64,000 nucleotides of DNA from an uncultured Eubacteriales bacterium (GTDB lineage: Bacteria > Bacillota > Clostridia > Tissierellales > Peptoniphilaceae): assembly GCA_900539225.1 (NCBI GenBank), contig UQBO01000007.1, positions 1 to 64,000 of the forward strand. The letters run 5' to 3'. Positions 50,579 through 59,189 of this stretch are shown one piece after another. Each line of letters begins with the position of its first letter. Within the stretch, counting starts at the first letter, position 1. The notes beneath the pieces were generated by a model. It saw only the letters and a list, made by a program, of their open reading frames with translations, ran no database searches and was not told the DNA's origin. The position numbers were made by a program, and so were the translations under genes.

Positions 50579-51527
50579 CGTCTACATATCCTTTCAGCTT
50601 TTTAATTAGCTCATCAAGCTCGCCCTTGTACGTTAAACCGGCTGCATACTTATGTCCGCCGCCATCAAAGTCTTCACCAATGCTTCCTACATCGTATTTA
50701 TACTTGCTTCTTAAAGAAACTTTGTAAATGTCCTTTACTTCTTTGATTATAGCTATCATGTCATAATCTTCAAGTCCTTGTAAAAACGCAAGTATATCAT
50801 CTGTATCGTCCCTACTAGTCTTTGTCTTGTTAAAATCATCATTATCTAAGACAAGATAGGCAAAGTCTTTATAAAAATTAATCTTGTTTATCGCGAGCTT
50901 ATATAGCTCAAAAATATTTTTATTCATGCTTCTATAAAGCTTGATATTGATTTCATTTATATCGATGCCGTAGCTCATAAGCTTAGAAACTTTTTGCATA
51001 GTATCATCACTTGTCGATGAGTACATAAACCTGCCAGTGTCAGTATCTATGCCAATGTAGAGCATAGTGGCTACTTCCTTGTTTATAGGAAGCTCAAGCT
51101 CTTTTATGATGTCGTAGACTATCTCTGAGCTAGATGAATACTCTTCTAAAACGTAGTTTATATCACCAAAGTACTTATTGCTCTTGTGGTGGTCTATGTT
51201 AATAACTTTTTTCGCTTCTTTAAGATTATATTCATTAAGAAGTCTTCTCTCGTCAGCGCAGTCAATAACCATAAGCAAATCGCACTCGCTCATGCTTTCT
51301 TTGTAATACTTTTTCTCCTCAATAAAGATGTATTTGCTAGGAATGTCATCTGGTTTTATAATATTTATGTTTTTTTTCTTATACTTTTCTTTTAGTGATA
51401 GATAAAGGCCAAGCGTTGAACCCATGTTGTCCCCGTCCGGAGACTTGTGAGAGATTATATTTATGCTATTAGCTTCTTCTATAGCTAGACCAATATCTTT
51501 TATGCTGTGATTATTCTTCATCTGCAT
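50568..51527 (-). CDS. nrnA: DHH/DHHA1 phosphoesterase, nanoRNase/pAp phosphatase
   Basis: NrnA degrades very short RNAs and removes the 3' phosphate of pAp. The product is about 319 residues from the ATG at 51527, after GAAGAG inside the end of rbfA; the ATG at 51521 is nearly as good. Motifs in order are SHKSPDGDNMGS, VIDCADERR and NIDHHKSN (the DHH signature). The DHHA1 end has GSIGEDFDGGGHKYAAGLTYKG with the GGGH substrate motif. The place between rbfA and truB is the usual one in Bacillota. Confidence 0.95.
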   Translation of the reverse strand: MQMKNNHSIKDIGLAIEEANSINIISHKSPDGDNMGSTLGLYLSLKEKYKKKNINIIKPDDIPSKYIFIEEKKYYKESMSECDLLMVIDCADERRLLNEYNLKEAKKVINIDHHKSNKYFGDINYVLEEYSSSSEIVYDIIKELELPINKEVATMLYIGIDTDTGRFMYSSTSDDTMQKVSKLMSYGIDINEINIKLYRSMNKNIFELYKLAINKINFYKDFAYLVLDNDDFNKTKTSRDDTDDILAFLQGLEDYDMIAIIKEVKDIYKVSLRSKYKYDVGSIGEDFDGGGHKYAAGLTYKGELDELIKKLKGYVDDAN

Positions 51528-51900
51528 CCAACTCTTCGTTTGCTTTTTCTTCACTCTCTGAATTTAATTTATTTAAAATCTTTTGTATCTCAATACTATA
51601 TTCAACGCTCTCATCAATTTTAAATCTTAATTCAGGCACTTGTCTTATCTCTAAAACCTTTGCAAGACGAGATCTTATATAGCCTTTAGCATTTTCTAAA
51701 GCATCGAGAGTGTCTTCTTTAGTCTTTTGACTGCCATATATTGAAAAATATATAGTGGCAACCGATGTATCGTTACTTAGCTCAACCTTAGATACGCTAG
51801 TCATTGGATCAATCCTAGGATCCTTAAGTCCTTCAATTAATAACTCTGATACAATTCTTTGTATCTCAGCTTGTAATCTATATAATCTTTTCTTGTCCAT
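51511..51900 (-). CDS. rbfA: 30S ribosome-binding factor A
   Basis: RbfA helps 16S rRNA maturation and cold adaptation. The 129-residue protein has the KH-like fold signature: RLYRLQAEIQRIVSELL, LKDPRIDPMTSVSKVELSND and a conserved central YIRSRLAKVLEIRQVPEL. An acidic tail (about the last 15 residues) overlaps nrnA. infB ends 12 bp upstream, the standard order. Confidence 0.96.
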   Translation of the reverse strand: MDKKRLYRLQAEIQRIVSELLIEGLKDPRIDPMTSVSKVELSNDTSVATIYFSIYGSQKTKEDTLDALENAKGYIRSRLAKVLEIRQVPELRFKIDESVEYSIEIQKILNKLNSESEEKANEELDADEE

Positions 51901-51912
51901 AGTATCACCTAA

Positions 51913-54180
51913 TTATGCTTTTATTTCTTCAATGATGTAGGCTTCCATTTCGTCGCCTTCCTTGACATCGTTGTAATTATCAAGGCCTAAACCAGCTTCA
52001 TAACCAGTAGCAATTTCTTTAGCATCATCTTTAAATCTCTTTAATGAAGAAATGCCTCCGTCGTGAATAACCACGTCGTCTCTAAGAAGTCTTATGCTTG
52101 AATTTCTAGTAATCTTACCGTTATCAACATAGATACCTGCTATAGTTTGTCCAGAAGGTAGTCTAAATGTAGCACGTACAGTCGCTCTACCTAAAACAGT
52201 TTCCTTAGTCTTAGGTTTTAACATACCCTTAACAGCGTTCTTGATATCGTCAATGATGTCATAAATAACTCTATATGTCTTAACTTCAATGCTTTCAGCG
52301 TTTGCTAAATCCATCGCTCCGTTGTTTGGTCTTACGTTAAAGCCTATGATGATGGCGTTTGATGCGCTAGCAAGCATAACGTCTGATTCACTTATTCCGC
52401 CTACGCCGCTGTGTATAACGCTTACCTTTACTTCATCGTTTGAAAGCTTAGTAAGTGATGAGCTGATGGCTTCGATTGAACCCTTGTTATCAGCCTTGAT
52501 TATGATGTTTAGATCCTTTAACTCGCCTTCTTTGATTCTGTCAAATAGATTATCCAAAGAAACTTTTTGAGTTGCTGTAATCATTTCTTCTCTTTGTTTT
52601 TCTTTTCTCATATCAGCTATGGCTCTAGCCTTCTTTTCAGATTCAACTGCGTAGAAGAATTCGCCAGCTTCAGGCACTTCACTTAAGCCCATGATCTTAA
52701 CTGGTGTGCTAGGGGCCGCCTTCATGATGCCTTTGCCGTTGTCATCAACCATAAGTCTGATCTTACCGCAAGCAGTTCCTGATACAACGTAGTCGCCCTT
52801 CTTAAGAGTTCCTTTTTGTACCAAAACAGTCGCTGTAGGTCCTTGGCCCTTGTCTAGTTGGGCTTCAATTACAGTACCCATGGCTCTTCTATTAGGATTG
52901 GCCTTGATATCTTCCATCTCAGCAACTAGTGTAATCATCTCGAGTAATTCATCTATATTAATTCTTTTCTTTGCAGATACTTCTACGGTTATAGTTGAGC
53001 CGCCCCACTTTTCTGGAAGTAAATCGTTATCTGCTAGCTCTTGGTATATTCTTTCAATATTTGCTTCTGGTCTGTCTATCTTGTTTATCGCTACAATGAT
53101 GGGTACGCCAGCTGCCTTACTATGTGAGATGGCTTCCTTTGTTTGTGGCATGATACCGTCATCTGCTGCTACAACTATTACAGATATATCAGTGATTTGA
53201 GCTCCTCTGGCTCTCATTTGTGTGAAAGCTTCGTGACCAGGTGTGTCTAGGAAAACTACTTTTTTGCCTTTAACGTTGATGCTGTAGGCGCCAATTCTTT
53301 GAGTGATACCACCCGCTTCGCCTGCTTGTACCTTTGTTTCTCTGATAGCATCAAGAAGTGATGTCTTACCGTGGTCAACGTGACCCATAACTGTAACTAC
53401 TGGTGGTCTTGTAACTAGAGTGTCTTCACTGTCTTCGAAGTCAAGTTCAAGTGCTTCTTCTTCGCTTTGTGGTACTTCTAATTCTACTTTTACACCAAAT
53501 TCATCAGCCATTAAAGATGCTGTATCAAAGTCAACGCTTTGGTTTTGGTTAAGCATTAGTCCTAGCATGATAAGCTTTGTAATTAGCTCGTTTACGCCAA
53601 CGCCTAGCTTTTCCGCAAGGTCCTTAACTATGATTGGATCTTGGATATAAACAACTTCGTCTTTAGCTTTTTTTGCTTCTTGCTTTTCTTCTTTTACTTC
53701 TTGAGCCTTATTGTCGTTCTTTTTATTGTTTTGTCTGTTTTTCTTGCCTTTTCTATTATTTGCTTGGTTATTATAATTGTTATTATTATTATTGTTGTTG
53801 TTATTGTTATTCTTATTGTTTTTATTCTTCTTGTTTCTTGCTTGATTATTGTTTTCAGCGCTTTCCTTCTTAGCTTCTTCTCTTCTATCTTCTTTTACAT
53901 TAGCTTTTTTTGCTTCAGGTTTTGCGTTTTTCTTAGCTTTATTAGCATTTTTATCTATACTTTCTGTATCTTCTTTTACTTTACGGATCTTTTTCTTTGG
54001 TCTTTCTTTAACCGCTACTTTATCTTCTTCTAAGAAAAGATCTCTTACCATATTAGCTGTTTCTTCATCTACACCACTTAAGTGAGTCATTGGCGGTAGA
54101 TTTAGTTCTTGGAGTTTATCTAGTAGTTCTTTTGTTTCCATATTCAATTCTTTTGCTAATTCGTAAACTCTTGTCTTCAT
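51913..54180 (-). CDS. infB: Translation initiation factor IF-2, with Asn-rich N-terminal linker
   Basis: IF-2 delivers initiator tRNA to the 30S subunit with GTP. The 755-residue protein has a short N domain (KTRVYELAKELNM), a basic low-complexity linker (about residues 55-175), and a second IF2N domain (VKDLAEKLGVGVNELITKLI). The GTPase follows with GHVDHGKT at 266-273, DTPGHEAF and NKID, and then the C domains. The linker holds an asparagine run at about 122-142 encoded by AAT/AAC repeats, a likely slippage-prone tract. The rest is conventional. Confidence 0.98.
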   Translation of the reverse strand: MKTRVYELAKELNMETKELLDKLQELNLPPMTHLSGVDEETANMVRDLFLEEDKVAVKERPKKKIRKVKEDTESIDKNANKAKKNAKPEAKKANVKEDRREEAKKESAENNNQARNKKNKNNKNNNNNNNNNNNNYNNQANNRKGKKNRQNNKKNDNKAQEVKEEKQEAKKAKDEVVYIQDPIIVKDLAEKLGVGVNELITKLIMLGLMLNQNQSVDFDTASLMADEFGVKVELEVPQSEEEALELDFEDSEDTLVTRPPVVTVMGHVDHGKTSLLDAIRETKVQAGEAGGITQRIGAYSINVKGKKVVFLDTPGHEAFTQMRARGAQITDISVIVVAADDGIMPQTKEAISHSKAAGVPIIVAINKIDRPEANIERIYQELADNDLLPEKWGGSTITVEVSAKKRINIDELLEMITLVAEMEDIKANPNRRAMGTVIEAQLDKGQGPTATVLVQKGTLKKGDYVVSGTACGKIRLMVDDNGKGIMKAAPSTPVKIMGLSEVPEAGEFFYAVESEKKARAIADMRKEKQREEMITATQKVSLDNLFDRIKEGELKDLNIIIKADNKGSIEAISSSLTKLSNDEVKVSVIHSGVGGISESDVMLASASNAIIIGFNVRPNNGAMDLANAESIEVKTYRVIYDIIDDIKNAVKGMLKPKTKETVLGRATVRATFRLPSGQTIAGIYVDNGKITRNSSIRLLRDDVVIHDGGISSLKRFKDDAKEIATGYEAGLGLDNYNDVKEGDEMEAYIIEEIKA
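53765..53825. repeat. Trinucleotide tract coding the asparagine run of IF-2
   Basis: Reading ATT/GTT triplets on the plus strand (AAT/AAC codons on the minus), this roughly 60-bp stretch within infB is a nearly pure Asn microsatellite. The frame is kept because the unit is three bases, so copy changes would alter linker length without frameshift. Confidence 0.8.
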
Positions 54181-54184
54181 ATAA

Positions 54185-54445
54185 TCACTCCTTCTTTACA
54201 TTTCTTAGCTCCTCTAAGGTTTCATTATCTATATTGCATTTTAAAGATTTTTTGAGTAAATTCTTTTCAATCGCATTATTTATACATTCTTCATTATTGC
54301 ACACATAGCTTCCTCTGCCTTGTATCTTTTGCTCTTTGTCAATAAATACACCTTCCACAGTCTTTGCTAGCCTAATCATCTCGTATTTATTGTGAAAATT
54401 TCTGCATGCAACACATTTTCTATCAAAAGTTTTATTCTTCGTCAT
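54185..54445 (-). CDS. rnpM: RNase P modulator RnpM (YlxR family)
   Basis: The product is about 86 residues from the ATG at 54445, which lies inside the end of nusA. YlxR proteins were long uncharacterised RNA binders; the Bacillus homologue binds and modulates RNase P. Family marks are RKCVACR near the N terminus and GRGSYVCNNEECI, giving CxxC-type pairs. The place between nusA and infB is diagnostic. The adjacent ylxQ gene, usually present, is missing: infB begins 4 bp downstream. Confidence 0.92.
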   Translation of the reverse strand: MTKNKTFDRKCVACRNFHNKYEMIRLAKTVEGVFIDKEQKIQGRGSYVCNNEECINNAIEKNLLKKSLKCNIDNETLEELRNVKKE

Positions 54446-55562
54446 TTCTGAATAAATCAATTAATGAATCATTTAATATTTCTTGATTGTCCGCATCGTA
54501 GTATGGCTCACTTGTTGGTCCTGTAAATGTGTCAGGATCTTCTGGATGAATATCTATCTTCCAAGTAGTAAGCTTAGCTGCAAGTCTTACGTTTTGGCCT
54601 TGCTTACCGATGGCCAAGCTGATTTGTGAGTTTGGTACTACGGCAATGGCAGATTTCTCTTCCTCATTAATTTCGCAGCTAACTACATCAGCTGGTGATA
54701 GAGCATTCTTGATGAATATCTCTGGATTTTCATTGTAGATAATTATATCTATCTTTTCTCCATTAAGCTCTTCAACGATGGAGTTAACTCTTTGTCCCTT
54801 TTGTCCAACACAAGCTCCTAATGGGTCTATACTATCATCTTTTGCGTAAACAGCAATCTTTGATCTTGATCCAGCTTCTCTAGCTATAGAGTAGATATCG
54901 ATAAGTCCCTCTGTTATTTCAGGTACTTCAAGCTCAAAAAGTCTTCTTACTAAAAGTGCTTTTGATCTTGATAATACTATTTGCGGTCCCTTATTAGTCT
55001 TTCTTATCTCAGAGATAACTAATTTAAGTCTGTCGCCCATCTTGTAGACTTCATTTGGTATTTGTTCGTTTGGTGGAATTATGCCTTCTACCTTTCCCAT
55101 GTCTATAAAGATGTTCTTATTTGAGATCCTTTGTATTTGTCCAGTGATAATCTCGCCTTGTCTAACAATAAATTCATCGTGAATTTTTTCTCTCTCAGCG
55201 TCCTTAATCTTTTGTATTACAACTTGCTTAGCTGTTTGAGCAGCTATCCTGCCATATTCCTTTGGAGCTTCTTCAAAGTTAACAGTATCGCCTACTTGGT
55301 ACTTTGAGTTGATCTTCTTAGCATCTTCTAGTGAAATTTCATTAACATCGTCTTCTACTTCATCAACAACAGTCTTTTGTGAATATAGTTTTATATCGCC
55401 AGTCTCTCTGTTAATGTCAACGAAAACATCTTGTTCACTTTGGAAATTCTTTCTAAAGCTTGATACTAGTGCAGTCTCCAAAGCATCAAAAATTACATCT
55501 TTTGATATACCCTTGCTTTTTTCTAGCTCATCTAAAGCTTCTATAAACTCTTTGTTCATCAT
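54432..55562 (-). CDS. nusA: Transcription termination/antitermination factor NusA
   Basis: NusA binds RNA polymerase and promotes pausing and intrinsic termination. The 376-residue protein has the N-terminal RNAP-binding domain (FIEALDELEKSKGISKDVIFDALETAL), an S1 domain (GEIITGQIQRISNKNIFIDMGKVEG) and two KH domains (ACVGQKGQRVNSI and LAIGKQGQNVRLAAKLT). It lacks the C-terminal acidic repeats of E. coli NusA, as usual in Bacillota. The leader hairpin upstream of rimP could be a target for feedback by NusA. Confidence 0.97.
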   Translation of the reverse strand: MMNKEFIEALDELEKSKGISKDVIFDALETALVSSFRKNFQSEQDVFVDINRETGDIKLYSQKTVVDEVEDDVNEISLEDAKKINSKYQVGDTVNFEEAPKEYGRIAAQTAKQVVIQKIKDAEREKIHDEFIVRQGEIITGQIQRISNKNIFIDMGKVEGIIPPNEQIPNEVYKMGDRLKLVISEIRKTNKGPQIVLSRSKALLVRRLFELEVPEITEGLIDIYSIAREAGSRSKIAVYAKDDSIDPLGACVGQKGQRVNSIVEELNGEKIDIIIYNENPEIFIKNALSPADVVSCEINEEEKSAIAVVPNSQISLAIGKQGQNVRLAAKLTTWKIDIHPEDPDTFTGPTSEPYYDADNQEILNDSLIDLFRNDEE

Positions 55563-55568
55563 AACCCC

Positions 55569-56018
55569 CTAAAATTCTATAGCCTGAGTAAGTTTCTTTA
55601 CATCGGCCCTCTTTATATCAATGGTTTCGCCATCACAATCAAGTGTGAATGACTCGTCGTCATAATTTTTAAGTATGCCCATATACTTTTCATTATTCTT
55701 TAGTTTTGCATCGAGTTTCATGTCCATGTTTCTTCTGAAATCATCATCCGTCTTGATGGGTCTATCTATGCCCGGAGATGATATTTCTAAGTAGTACTTG
55801 TCCTTTAGTTCTTCTACTGAATCGAATATTGGATTTAATCTCTCTGTCGCCTTTTGAAGTAGGTCTATGTCAAGGCCTTCCTTCTTGTATATGTATACAC
55901 TTACCGTCATCTCGCCCTTGTGTCTTGTAAATCCAATATCAACGAGCTCCGCCTTTAAGTCCTCAAGTGCCTTAGCTAGCTTAGGACTAAGTTTTTCTTT
56001 TAAACTTTTGTAATTCAT
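55569..56018 (-). CDS. rimP: Ribosome maturation factor RimP
   Basis: RimP acts in 30S assembly. The product is about 149 residues from the ATG at 56018, preceded by GAGGGGTGAG; a GTG three codons upstream lies inside that site. Marks are the ELVDIGFTRHKGEMTVSVYIYKKEG-type N domain, the YYLEISSPGIDRPIKTDDDF motif, which is highly conserved, and a C-terminal SH3-like domain. It opens the classic rimP-nusA-infB operon and is 6 bp from nusA. Confidence 0.95.
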   Translation of the reverse strand: MNYKSLKEKLSPKLAKALEDLKAELVDIGFTRHKGEMTVSVYIYKKEGLDIDLLQKATERLNPIFDSVEELKDKYYLEISSPGIDRPIKTDDDFRRNMDMKLDAKLKNNEKYMGILKNYDDESFTLDCDGETIDIKRADVKKLTQAIEF

Positions 56019-56036
56019 ATCTCTCACCCCTCTTAT

Positions 56037-56062
56037 AAAATAAAGAGTGGCGAGCCACTCTT
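56037..56062 (-). promoter_or_regulatory. Terminator-like hairpin in the rimP-nusA leader
   Basis: A 9-bp perfect stem AAGAGTGGC/GCCACTCTT (56043-56051 with 56054-56062) is followed on the minus strand by the interrupted tract TTTATTTTATA. It lies between the promoter at 56087 and the rimP start, so it can stop transcripts early. Weak T tracts like this are typical of NusA-dependent terminators. Confidence 0.75.
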
Positions 56063-56086
56063 CAATGCAAAAATATTACCTTATAT

Positions 56087-56115
56087 ATTATATCATATAA
56101 GAAGACTATTTACAA
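56087..56115 (-). promoter_or_regulatory. Promoter of the rimP-nusA-infB operon
   Basis: TTGTAA (56115-56110), a 17-bp spacer and a perfect TATAAT (56092-56087) with a TGA extension lie just after the rho stop codon on the minus strand. Confidence 0.75.
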
Positions 56116-56128
56116 GTCTTTTATAAAA

Positions 56129-57565
56129 TTAATCGTTCTTAACGAGAGCTTTATCTAAACTGTCAATAAGCTCCTTATTAGATCTAGTATTCATCATAAA
56201 CTTGCGAAGGTATTCAACTGCGTATTCATTACCGTTCTTAGTCATCATCGCTCTAAACTTCCTTTGTATGTTCAAAGTCTTTTCGTCTAGAAGCAGTTCA
56301 TCCTTCCTCGTACCCGAGTTTAATATGTCAATAGCTGGGAAGAGCCTCATGTTCGATAGATTCCTATCAAGGTAGAGCTCCATGTTGCCTGTGCCTTTAA
56401 ACTCTTCGTATATAACTTGATCCATCCTCGAGCCAGTATCGATTAGCGCAGTTGCTAGTATACTTAGACTGCCCTTGTCCTTGAAGTTTCTTGCCGCTCC
56501 AAAGAATTTCTTTGGTCCAAATAGCGCGCCTGGATCCAAGCCGCCCGATAGCGACCTACCAGTTGGCGTTATCATCATGTTATATGCCCTAGCAAGTCTT
56601 GTGATGCTATCAAGTAGTATAACTACATCCTTCTTGTGCTCAACAAGTCTCTTTGCCCTCTCAAGGGTCATTTGCGATACCTTTATGTGATTTTCAAGGT
56701 CTTCATCAAAAGTCGAGTAAATCACATCGCCCTTGATTGATCTCTTAAGATCAGTAACTTCTTCCGGTCTTTCATCAATTAATAAAACTATAAGTTCTAT
56801 CTCTGGATGATTTATGTTAATGGCGTTGGCTATCTTTTTTATAAGAGTCGTTTTACCCGCCTTTGGTGGGGCAACGATAAGCCCTCTTTGACCCTTGCCA
56901 GTGGGTGAGATTAGATCAATGAATCTTGTCGATAGTTCATCCTTTGTCGTCTCTAGCTTAATTAGCTCATCTGGATATTCAGGAACTAAGTCATCAAAGT
57001 CAGCTCTCTTAAAACATGTATCTATGCTATCGCCATTGACTTTATTGATGTAGACTATAGCGTTTTTCGAATTTTCTTCGCTGCCCTCATCCCTCTTTCT
57101 GACCTTGCCAGTAATTTCGTCACCTTGTCTTAAAAGGAATTTCTTTATATATGTTGGTGACAGATAATAATCATTGTCGCTTTGAGAATAATTTTCTCTC
57201 CTTAAAAAGCCAAAGCCATCAGGAAGTATCTCTAATATGCCGCTTACTTCAATAGTTTCAAGTCCATCTATAGAGCTTGAAGGCTTTGTAGTTTTTTCAT
57301 CGCCATTTGCCCCATTTGCTTCATGTCTTTCATTTGCCATATCGTTTTTGGCGTTACTATTATCCCCATTGACCATATTAAGAAAATCATCTAAGCTCTT
57401 ACACGACTTAAAAGCATCCTCATCGTGATTCGCGCAGATGCTCTTAAGAATATATTCAATAAGCTCAAGCTTTTTATACTTAGTAGAGTTTTTTAGCCCG
57501 TAGTTCTTTGCAAAATTTTGTAGCTCTACTAGTTTATAATCATCTAAGTGATTATCTACAATCAT
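56129..57565 (-). CDS. rho: Transcription termination factor Rho
   Basis: Rho is a hexameric RNA helicase that ends transcription. The 478-residue protein has a Rho N domain (DYKLVELQNFAKNYGL), then a polar insert rich in Asn, Asp and Glu (about residues 60-100). The RNA-binding CSD with DGFGFLR at 116-122 and the motor with PPKAGKTT at 233-240 follow. VLLIDERPEEVTDL and GRSLSGGLDPGALFGPK are also present. The insert is longer than in E. coli Rho, similar to other Gram-positive versions. It overlaps glpX by 4 bp (ATGA). Confidence 0.97.
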   Translation of the reverse strand: MIVDNHLDDYKLVELQNFAKNYGLKNSTKYKKLELIEYILKSICANHDEDAFKSCKSLDDFLNMVNGDNSNAKNDMANERHEANGANGDEKTTKPSSSIDGLETIEVSGILEILPDGFGFLRRENYSQSDNDYYLSPTYIKKFLLRQGDEITGKVRKRDEGSEENSKNAIVYINKVNGDSIDTCFKRADFDDLVPEYPDELIKLETTKDELSTRFIDLISPTGKGQRGLIVAPPKAGKTTLIKKIANAININHPEIELIVLLIDERPEEVTDLKRSIKGDVIYSTFDEDLENHIKVSQMTLERAKRLVEHKKDVVILLDSITRLARAYNMMITPTGRSLSGGLDPGALFGPKKFFGAARNFKDKGSLSILATALIDTGSRMDQVIYEEFKGTGNMELYLDRNLSNMRLFPAIDILNSGTRKDELLLDEKTLNIQRKFRAMMTKNGNEYAVEYLRKFMMNTRSNKELIDSLDKALVKND

Positions 57566-58530
57566 TTAGCATACTCCGGCTTTTTGTCTAGTATATGAGT
57601 TGCTTTGATGAATCTAATTGTGCCAGTTTCAGCTCTTAGTACTAGTGTTTCTGTCTCACATACGTTTTTCTTGATAAATTTAACTCCATCAAGAAGCTCG
57701 CCGTGCGATACGCCTGTTGCTGAGAAAGCAATTTCGTCGCCTTTAACAAGGTCATCAAGGTGAAGTATCTTGTCTGGATTTATACCCATCTTGATGCATC
57801 TTTCTTTTTCTTTCTCATCCTTTGGTAAAAGTTTACCTTGCATTTCGCCGCCCATGCACTTAAGTGCTGCAGCAGCTAAAACGCCTTCAGGCGCTCCACC
57901 GCTACCAAGAAGCATATCAACGTTAGTGTCTTCAAAGCAAGTTTGTATAGCAGCTATAACGTCGCCGTCGTTTATAAATTTAATTCTAGCGCCATTTTCT
58001 CTAAGCTCTTTAACTATAGCGTCGTGTCTTGGTCTGTTTAGCATAACTACTGTAGTTTCACTAACTTCTTTGTTAAGGGCCTTAGCAACCGCTTTTAAGT
58101 TTTCTGTAACAGACTTTTCTATGTCAACAACACCCTTTGCCTTAGGTCCAACAGCTATCTTGTTCATATACATGTCAGGAGCGTGTAAAAGACAGCCTGC
58201 TGGTGCAACAGCAACTACCGATATCGCGTTTGGCATACCATTGGCAATGGAGTTTGTTCCATCTAGTGGGTCAACAGCTATGTCAACCTTAAGCGCTCCG
58301 TCCTTGTGATTACCAATCTTTTCGCCTATATATAGCATAGGTGCTTCGTCGATCTCGCCCTCACCTATAACTACAGTACCGTCGATGTCAACAGTATCGA
58401 ACATCCTTCTCATTGCTTCAACTGCAGCGCCATCAGCGGCGTTCTTTTCTCCTCTACCAAGCCAAGGAGCAGACTTTAGTGCAGCCGCTTCTGTAACTCT
58501 GGCTAAATTCATTACTAAATTTCTATCCAT
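57562..58530 (-). CDS. glpX: Class II fructose-1,6-bisphosphatase
   Basis: GlpX hydrolyses fructose-1,6-bisphosphate for gluconeogenesis, opposing PfkA encoded at 5556. The 322-residue protein has the GlpX signatures GRGEKNAADGAAVEAM, VIGEGEIDEAPMLYIGEKIG, the metal motif DPLDGTNSIANG and GSGGAPEGVLAAAALKCMGG. Length is exact. It lies between fsa and rho in a tight minus-strand group; a fsa-glpX-rho neighbourhood is known in Clostridia and relatives. Confidence 0.97.
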   Translation of the reverse strand: MDRNLVMNLARVTEAAALKSAPWLGRGEKNAADGAAVEAMRRMFDTVDIDGTVVIGEGEIDEAPMLYIGEKIGNHKDGALKVDIAVDPLDGTNSIANGMPNAISVVAVAPAGCLLHAPDMYMNKIAVGPKAKGVVDIEKSVTENLKAVAKALNKEVSETTVVMLNRPRHDAIVKELRENGARIKFINDGDVIAAIQTCFEDTNVDMLLGSGGAPEGVLAAAALKCMGGEMQGKLLPKDEKEKERCIKMGINPDKILHLDDLVKGDEIAFSATGVSHGELLDGVKFIKKNVCETETLVLRAETGTIRFIKATHILDKKPEYAK

Positions 58531-58539
58531 ACTTCTCTC

Positions 58540-59181
58540 CTATTTAACGCTTTCCCAATCTTTCAAAAATCTTTCTATACCACTATCTGTTAATGGGTGA
58601 TGTAGCATTTGTTTAAATACCTTATATGGCACTGTAGCTATATCACAGCCTAGTCTAGCGCATTCAACTACATGCATTGGATGTCTAATAGATGCGGCGA
58701 TAACTTCAGTATCATAGCTATAGTTGTTAAATATATCCATAATTTCTTCGATTAAATTAAGTCCGTTTGTTGATATATCATCAAGTCTTCCTAAGAATGG
58801 ACTTACGTAGCTAGCTCCAGCTTTTGCTGCTAGAAGTGCTTGTGTTGATGTAAATACAAGTGTTACGTTAGTCTTTATGCCCATAACGTGTAATTCTTTA
58901 ACAGCTATAAGTCCTTCTTCAGTCATTGGCACCTTTATAATGATGTTTTTGTGTATCTTAGCAAGTTCCTTTGCTTCTTCAATCATTTCATCATGTTTAA
59001 GTGAAACAACTTCCGCAGATATAGGTCCATCTACAATGCCAGTGATTTCAGTAACAACTTCCTTAAAATCTCTTTTTTCTTTTGCTATAAGGCTTGGGTT
59101 TGTAGTAACTCCGTCAACCACGCCCCATTCAGCAATCTCCTTAATTTCGTCAACATTAGCTGTATCAATAAATAATTTCAT
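58540..59181 (-). CDS. fsa: Fructose-6-phosphate aldolase/transaldolase-like protein
   Basis: The 213-residue protein belongs to the short transaldolase (TalC/FSA/MipB) family. The N-terminal MKLFIDTANVDEIKE and TTNPSLIAKE motifs are present, as is the Schiff-base lysine K83 in IIIKVPMTEEG, followed by TNVTLVFTSTQALLAAKAGASYVSPFLGRLDD. Length alone cannot separate true transaldolase from fructose-6-phosphate aldolase. In a non-oxidative pentose phosphate setting, transaldolase activity is plausible. It lies 8 bp from the nitroreductase gene and 9 bp from glpX. Confidence 0.93.
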   Translation of the reverse strand: MKLFIDTANVDEIKEIAEWGVVDGVTTNPSLIAKEKRDFKEVVTEITGIVDGPISAEVVSLKHDEMIEEAKELAKIHKNIIIKVPMTEEGLIAVKELHVMGIKTNVTLVFTSTQALLAAKAGASYVSPFLGRLDDISTNGLNLIEEIMDIFNNYSYDTEVIAASIRHPMHVVECARLGCDIATVPYKVFKQMLHHPLTDSGIERFLKDWESVK

Positions 59182-59189
59182 ATGACCTC

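Noticed and set aside
53641..54033. 130-codon hydrophobic plus-strand frame opposite infB
   Set aside because: It is the complement of the Asn/Lys-rich IF-2 linker, which naturally gives Ile/Val/Phe/Leu codons. It has no ribosome binding site or independent evidence.
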